NCBI GenBank assembly: GCA_905236785.1
Contig: CAJOQC010000066.1
Coordinates: 1-10,297 of the forward strand
Source: an uncultured Selenomonadaceae bacterium
Lineage (GTDB): Bacteria; Bacillota; Negativicutes; Selenomonadales; Selenomonadaceae
Direction: 5' to 3'
DNA length: 10,297 nucleotides
Part shown: positions 6,567 through 10,297 of the stretch, piece by piece
Layout: the number at the start of each line of letters is the position of its first letter
How positions within the stretch are numbered: the stretch's first letter is position 1
Notes under the pieces: generated by a model
What the model saw: the letters and a program-made list of their open reading frames with translations, nothing else
What the model was told of the DNA's origin: nothing
Database searches by the model: none
Translations under genes and position numbers: made by a program

Positions 6567-7319
6567 ATGAAATTTGTTTCGTGGAACGTAAACGGGCTTA
6601 GAGCCTGTCTTAAAAAGGATTTTATGGAATCCTTTCACAATTTGGCGGCGGACGTGTTTGCCCTGCAGGAAACAAAAATGCAGGAAGGCCAAGCCATTTT
6701 GGAATTAAAGGGTTACAGGCAATATTGGAACAGCGCGGAGAAAAAAGGTTATTCCGGCACGGCTGTTTTTTCGCGAACTGAACCTTTGTCCGTGACCTAT
6801 GGCATGGGCATTGACGAACATGACCATGAAGGGCGAGTTATCACCGCCGAATTTGCGGATTTTTATTTTGTCACGGTTTATACGCCAAATTCCCAGCGCG
6901 AATTGTTGCGCCTAAGTTATCGCATGACGTGGGATGACGCTTTTCGCGAATTTTTGCAAAAGTTGGACGGGAAAAAGCCTGTTGTTGTTTGCGGCGACTT
7001 AAACGTGGCGCATAAGGAAACAGATCTTAAAAATCCGAAAACAAACAGGCACAACGCCGGCTTTACCGACGAAGAGCGGCAAAAATTTTCGGAGCTTTTG
7101 GCGGCGGGCTTTGCCGATACCTTTAGGGAACTTCACCCCGATGCCGCAGGCGCGTACACATGGTGGTCGTACCTAAGAAAGGCGCGGGAAACAAACGCCG
7201 GATGGCGCATCGATTATTTTCTTGTATCCCGTCGGCTTATGCCTAAGGTGAAGTCGGCGGCCATTCACGCCGATATTTTCGGCAGCGATCACTGCCCCGT
7301 CAGTTTGGAGTTGATATAA
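6567..7319 (+). CDS. xth: Exodeoxyribonuclease III (AP endonuclease)
   Basis: This 250-residue cytoplasmic enzyme of the exonuclease III/APE1 family cuts DNA at abasic sites and removes 3' blocking groups in base excision repair. All catalytic motifs are present: FVSWNVNGLR (N7), ALQETK (metal ligand E35), VYTPN (Y105), CGDLNVAH (D144, N146), RIDYFL and GSDHCPVSLEL (D241, H242). Its length matches bacterial ExoA/Xth. ATG 6567 is chosen because the family starts directly at MK(F/I)xSWNVNG; the frame is open upstream to 6330, but that part overlaps the divergent receptor gene and its promoter region. The Shine-Dalgarno sequence is modest (GGGG, 8 nt upstream). It is the first gene of an operon with aroC, whose ATG follows the xth stop codon with no base between. 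The link to chorismate synthesis is probably one of convenience. Confidence 0.95.
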   Translation: MKFVSWNVNGLRACLKKDFMESFHNLAADVFALQETKMQEGQAILELKGYRQYWNSAEKKGYSGTAVFSRTEPLSVTYGMGIDEHDHEGRVITAEFADFYFVTVYTPNSQRELLRLSYRMTWDDAFREFLQKLDGKKPVVVCGDLNVAHKETDLKNPKTNRHNAGFTDEERQKFSELLAAGFADTFRELHPDAAGAYTWWSYLRKARETNAGWRIDYFLVSRRLMPKVKSAAIHADIFGSDHCPVSLELI

Positions 7320-8492
7320 ATGGGGAATTTGCGTTTTATGACGGCAGGGGAATCCCATGGGCCGTGCCTTACGGGTATAATAGAAGGCTTGCCCGCCGGA
7401 ATAAAAATCGACATTGACGAAATAAACCGCGATCTTGCGCGACGGCAAAAGGGCTACGGGCGCGGCGGGCGCATGAAAATCGAAACGGACAAGGCCGAGA
7501 TTTTATCCGGCGTCCGTTTCGGCGAAACTTTGGGCAGCCCCGTAACTTTGCGGGTGACAAACCGCGACTTTGCCAACTGGCAGGAGCGTATGTCCGCCAC
7601 CGGGGAGAAAATCGGCGAAAAAGTCACGGCGGCGCGGCCGGGTCATGCGGATTTGACGGGGGTGTTAAAGTACGACCGCGAGGACGTGCGCGACATATTG
7701 GAACGCAGCAGCGCAAGAGAGACTACCATGCGCGTGGCCTTGGGGGCGCTGTGCAAAATTTTTCTCAAAAAATGCGGCATAAATATCTACTCCCAAGTGA
7801 TAGAAGTAGGCGGCGAAAAAATCTCCGAAGAAGAAAAAGCGGCCTTTGCCGAAAACCCTGCCCTTTGCAACGAATACGACGAAGAATTAAACTGCCGCGA
7901 CCAAGAGGCCGCAAAACGCATGAAAGAGCGGATAGACAAGGCAAAGGCGGCGGGCGATACGCTGGGCGGCAAATTTGTCGTCGCGGTCACGGGTTGCCCT
8001 GCGGGGCTTGGGAGTTTTGTTCAATGGGACAGGCGGCTTGACGGGCGGCTTGCCGGGGCTTTAATGTCAATTCAGGCCGTAAAGTCGGTGGAAATCGGCG
8101 CGGGGGAAGAGTGCGCCCAAAAGCCGGGCAGCGAAATTCATGACGAAATTTTCTTGGAAGAAGGAAAAATAAGGCGCAAAACCAATCGCGCCGGCGGACT
8201 TGAAGGCGGCATGACCAACGGTGAAAACATCATAATAAGCGCGGTTATGAAACCCATACCCACGCTGATGCGCCCCCTTTTAACAATCGACATTGACACA
8301 AAAAAAGCCGTAAGCGCGGCCAAAGAGAGAAGCGACGTATGCGCCGTGCCGGCCGCAAGCGTGGTGGGGGAGGCCATGACGGCGTTAATCTTGGCCGAGG
8401 CGGTGACGGATAAATTCGGCGGCGATGCCCTTTGCGACACGTTGACGGCCATGAAAATTTACGACGAACGAATAAAGGGACGGTGGCAATAA
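7320..8492 (+). CDS. aroC: Chorismate synthase
   Basis: This enzyme converts 5-enolpyruvylshikimate 3-phosphate to chorismate, the last step of the shikimate pathway, using reduced FMN. The 390-residue length equals that of Bacillus-type AroC. Conserved signatures are MTAGESHGP (7-15), RRQKGYGRGGRMKIE (41-55), ARPGHADLTGVLKYD (105-119), RDILERSSARETTMRVALGA (124-143), GGLEGGMTNGENI (292-304) and SDVCAVPAASVVGEAM (338-353). The His and Arg residues of the FMN/substrate pocket are present, and no gaps are seen. ATG 7320 abuts the xth stop codon; GGAG at 7307-7310, inside xth, is its ribosome binding site. The aroC stop overlaps the aroK start as TAATG. The usual partners aroA and aroE are absent from the window. 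Whether the enzyme reduces its own flavin (bifunctional) or relies on a separate reductase cannot be told. Confidence 0.97.
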   Translation: MGNLRFMTAGESHGPCLTGIIEGLPAGIKIDIDEINRDLARRQKGYGRGGRMKIETDKAEILSGVRFGETLGSPVTLRVTNRDFANWQERMSATGEKIGEKVTAARPGHADLTGVLKYDREDVRDILERSSARETTMRVALGALCKIFLKKCGINIYSQVIEVGGEKISEEEKAAFAENPALCNEYDEELNCRDQEAAKRMKERIDKAKAAGDTLGGKFVVAVTGCPAGLGSFVQWDRRLDGRLAGALMSIQAVKSVEIGAGEECAQKPGSEIHDEIFLEEGKIRRKTNRAGGLEGGMTNGENIIISAVMKPIPTLMRPLLTIDIDTKKAVSAAKERSDVCAVPAASVVGEAMTALILAEAVTDKFGGDALCDTLTAMKIYDERIKGRWQ

Positions 8493-9043
8493 TGAAGAAC
8501 GTGGTTCTTATCGGTTTTATGGGGACGGGCAAAACCAGCGTTGGCAAAATTTTGGCCGGCAAATTGGGCTTTGCCTTTGCGGACATTGACAAGAAAATCG
8601 AAGAAGAATACTCCATGACCATAGCCGATATGTTTATTAACAAGGGCGAAAGTTACTTTAGAAGCGTGGAGCAACAAATGGTGAAGCGTTTGGCGGCGCG
8701 GAAAAACACCGTCATAGCCACGGGGGGCGGTGCGGTGGCCAACGCCGAAAACATGAAGGCTTTGCGAGAAAACGGGTTAATCGTTTGCCTAAAAGCCAAC
8801 GTTGACAGCATAAAGGCACGCACCGAAGGGAACGACAACCGCCCCCTTTTAATGGCGTTGACCGACGAAGAACGGACTAAAAAAATCGAGGAACTTTTGG
8901 CCACGCGGGCGGAATTTTACGAACAGGCAGACTACACCGTGGACACGTCGGAGCTTTCCCCCATGCAAGTCGCCGACGATATAGCCCGCTTTTGCCTAAA
9001 GAACAAGAACCGCAGAAAGACGAATAGTAATGAAAACTCTTAA
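8492..9043 (+). CDS. aroK: Shikimate kinase
   Basis: This enzyme phosphorylates shikimate with ATP at the 3-hydroxyl, the fifth step of the shikimate pathway. The 183-residue protein is a P-loop kinase with Walker A GFMGTGKTS (8-16), Mg/shikimate-binding ADID (D31, D33), ESYFRSVE (R57), the ATGGGAV loop (Gly 78-80), lid residue R117 in DNRPLL and the late R139 in ATRAEFY. Length and motif spacing are normal for AroK/AroL; bacterial usage favours aroK in such clusters. The start shares one base with the aroC stop (TAATG), and GGGACGGTGG upstream serves as the ribosome binding site, so coupling is likely. The last residues (KNKNRRKTNSNENS) are a charged tail whose codons overlap the aroB start by 14 bp. 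Confidence 0.96.
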   Translation: MKNVVLIGFMGTGKTSVGKILAGKLGFAFADIDKKIEEEYSMTIADMFINKGESYFRSVEQQMVKRLAARKNTVIATGGGAVANAENMKALRENGLIVCLKANVDSIKARTEGNDNRPLLMALTDEERTKKIEELLATRAEFYEQADYTVDTSELSPMQVADDIARFCLKNKNRRKTNSNENS

Positions 9044-10115
9044 CGTACCCTTAAAAGACAATTCATACAATATATATATCGACGACGATTTGACGGAGAA
9101 GGCGGCGCAGTTTGCCGCCGAGGGCAAATTTTCCAAAATCGCCCTTATTGTGGCGGACACCAACACGGAGAAAAGTTACGGCGAACCCCTAAGAAACGCC
9201 CTCGTGAAACGAGGGGTCAAGGCGCGGCTTTTTGTTGTGGCGGCGGGAGAAAATTCCAAAAGCCTGTCCACCGCCGAAAAAATTTATATGGCGGCATCGG
9301 AAATGGGTTTAGACCGAAAGAGCGTGATTTTTGCCGCAGGGGGCGGCGTTGTGGGGGACATGGCGGGCTTCGCGGCGGCGACGTATATGCGGGGCGTGCC
9401 CTTTGTGCAGTTCCCCACCACGCTTTTGGCGCAGGTGGATTCAAGCGTGGGCGGCAAAGTGGCGGTCAATTTGCCCTTGGGTAAAAATCTTGTGGGTGCC
9501 TTTTATCAGCCAAAGGCGGTGTTTATTTCTTTGGCCGCCCTTAAAACCCTGCCCCGGCGGGAAATTGCCACGGGGCTTGGCGAGATTATAAAGTACGGCG
9601 TAATCGCCGACAAAGAACTTTTTTCTTTCCTTGAAGAAAAAGGCGATAAAATTTACCGTTTGGACAAGGATGCTCTGATAAGAATAATCTCTCGTTCCTG
9701 CGAGATAAAAGCCGACGTTGTGAGCAAGGACGAAAAAGAAGGCGGCTTGCGGCGGATATTGAATTTTGGCCACACTTTGGCCCATGCCATCGAGCAGGAA
9801 ACAAACTACACCCGTTATAACCACGGCGAAGCCGTAGCGGTGGGCATGGCGGGCGCAACCGACATAAGCCGCAAATTGGGCTTTATCGACGAAGAAACCG
9901 CCGCAAGGATTATAAAACTAATAGAGAATCTGAACCTGCCCGTCAAAGCAAAAGGTTGCCGCGCCGAAAACATTTACGGCGAACTGTTCCGCGACAAAAA
10001 GACCGTAGACGGCAAAATAAATTGGGTTTTGGCGAAAAACATCGGCGAAGTTTTTGTAACGGAGGCCGTACCCGAAAACATCGTGCGGGAGGCTATCGAG
10101 GGAATTTTGGAGTAA
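9030..10115 (+). CDS. aroB: 3-dehydroquinate synthase
   Basis: This NAD- and metal-dependent enzyme cyclises 3-deoxy-D-arabino-heptulosonate 7-phosphate (DAHP) to 3-dehydroquinate, the second step of the shikimate pathway. The 361-residue length is typical. The NAD-binding region AAGGGVVGDMAGFAA (102-116) and FPTTLLAQVDSSVGGKVAVN (128-147) are intact. The metal ligands are E185 (GLGEIIKYG), H248 (NFGHTLAHAIE) and H265 (YNHGEAVAVGM). K152 and N153 in LGKNLVGAFYQP also fit the active site. The N-terminus MKTLNVPLKDNSYNIYID matches the family, which supports ATG 9030 although it lies within aroK and has only a weak purine-rich Shine-Dalgarno sequence; translational coupling from aroK would explain this. 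It is the last operon gene seen: no further ORF starts before the repeat at 10158, and no classical terminator is visible. Confidence 0.97.
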   Translation: MKTLNVPLKDNSYNIYIDDDLTEKAAQFAAEGKFSKIALIVADTNTEKSYGEPLRNALVKRGVKARLFVVAAGENSKSLSTAEKIYMAASEMGLDRKSVIFAAGGGVVGDMAGFAAATYMRGVPFVQFPTTLLAQVDSSVGGKVAVNLPLGKNLVGAFYQPKAVFISLAALKTLPRREIATGLGEIIKYGVIADKELFSFLEEKGDKIYRLDKDALIRIISRSCEIKADVVSKDEKEGGLRRILNFGHTLAHAIEQETNYTRYNHGEAVAVGMAGATDISRKLGFIDEETAARIIKLIENLNLPVKAKGCRAENIYGELFRDKKTVDGKINWVLAKNIGEVFVTEAVPENIVREAIEGILE

Positions 10116-10157
10116 TACGTCTCTCTCTTCGATTAGAATTTGACAATTTTAATTTTA

Positions 10158-10297
10158 GGCAACCTCTAAAAACTCCATTTTTCGTCTGAACCCCTCCGCC
10201 CTGCGGGCATCTCCCCTTTCAGGGGAGGCAGGAATCCCAAGCCTCCCCTGAAAGGGGAGGTGGCGCGAAGCGCCGGAGGGGTGCTATTTGAAAAAGA
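10158..10297. repeat. Third copy of the compound palindromic repeat, cut by the window end
   Basis: The left end GGCAACCTCTAAAAACTC (10158-10175) matches the ends of the copy at 2937-3072. Four hairpins with 3-base loops follow: GCCC-TGC-GGGC (10198-10208), CTCCCCT-TTC-AGGGGAG (10211-10227), CCTCCCCT-GAA-AGGGGAGG (10242-10260) and GGCGC-GAA-GCGCC (10262-10274). They are enclosed by CCCCTCC/GGAGGGG (10191-10197 with 10275-10281). Hairpins two and three also form a perfect 19-bp inverted repeat with each other (10211-10229 and 10241-10259). The right end lies beyond the window. It starts 42 bp after the aroB stop, so it would be transcribed as the 3' region of the operon unless termination occurs first. 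Confidence 0.75.

Noticed and set aside
10140..10170. TTGACA with TCTAAA at 19-bp spacing at the edge of the third repeat
   Set aside because: The spacing is long, the -10 is weak and overlaps the repeat end, and no gene starts before the window ends.

Overview
The window reads as ordinary chromosome from a bacterium with Bacillota-like features. It has GGAGG-type ribosome binding sites, sigma70-type promoters, a VanW-family envelope protein, a 390-residue chorismate synthase and a class II aldolase of the clostridial type. Negativicutes or Clostridia are plausible, but nothing visible fixes the genus. No phage, transposase, tRNA, rRNA or CRISPR array is seen, and every full-length gene looks intact.

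Layout. Positions 1-180 hold the C-terminal end of a P1 (S58, DmpA-like) peptidase. A promoter at 234-262 then drives sstT, a sodium:serine/threonine symporter, followed after 22 bp by a VanW-domain protein. Between the VanW gene and the convergent aldolase gene (fba, minus strand) lies a 380-bp stretch. It holds two copies of a compound palindromic repeat, a possible 18-codon ORF and a strong bidirectional terminator. Upstream of fba on the minus strand is a methyl-accepting chemotaxis protein gene. It is divergent from xth (exonuclease III), which heads a tight plus-strand operon xth-aroC-aroK-aroB. A third copy of the repeat starts 42 bp after aroB and runs off the window end.

How the genes fit together. 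AroB makes the first cyclic intermediate of the shikimate pathway, AroK phosphorylates shikimate and AroC makes chorismate. Their junctions (TAA directly followed by ATG, TAATG, and a 14-bp overlap) imply translational coupling, and xth appears to be co-transcribed with them. SstT imports serine and threonine, Fba serves glycolysis, and the receptor couples an extracytoplasmic ligand to motility.

The most noteworthy item is the repeat family. The well-preserved copy (2937-3072) and the window-end copy (10158-end) share about 18-bp ends. Both hold four consecutive hairpins, each with a 3-base loop, while the stem sequences differ between copies. That pattern suggests a structure kept by selection or by a mobilisation mechanism. 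I do not see a new enzymatic or defence system here.
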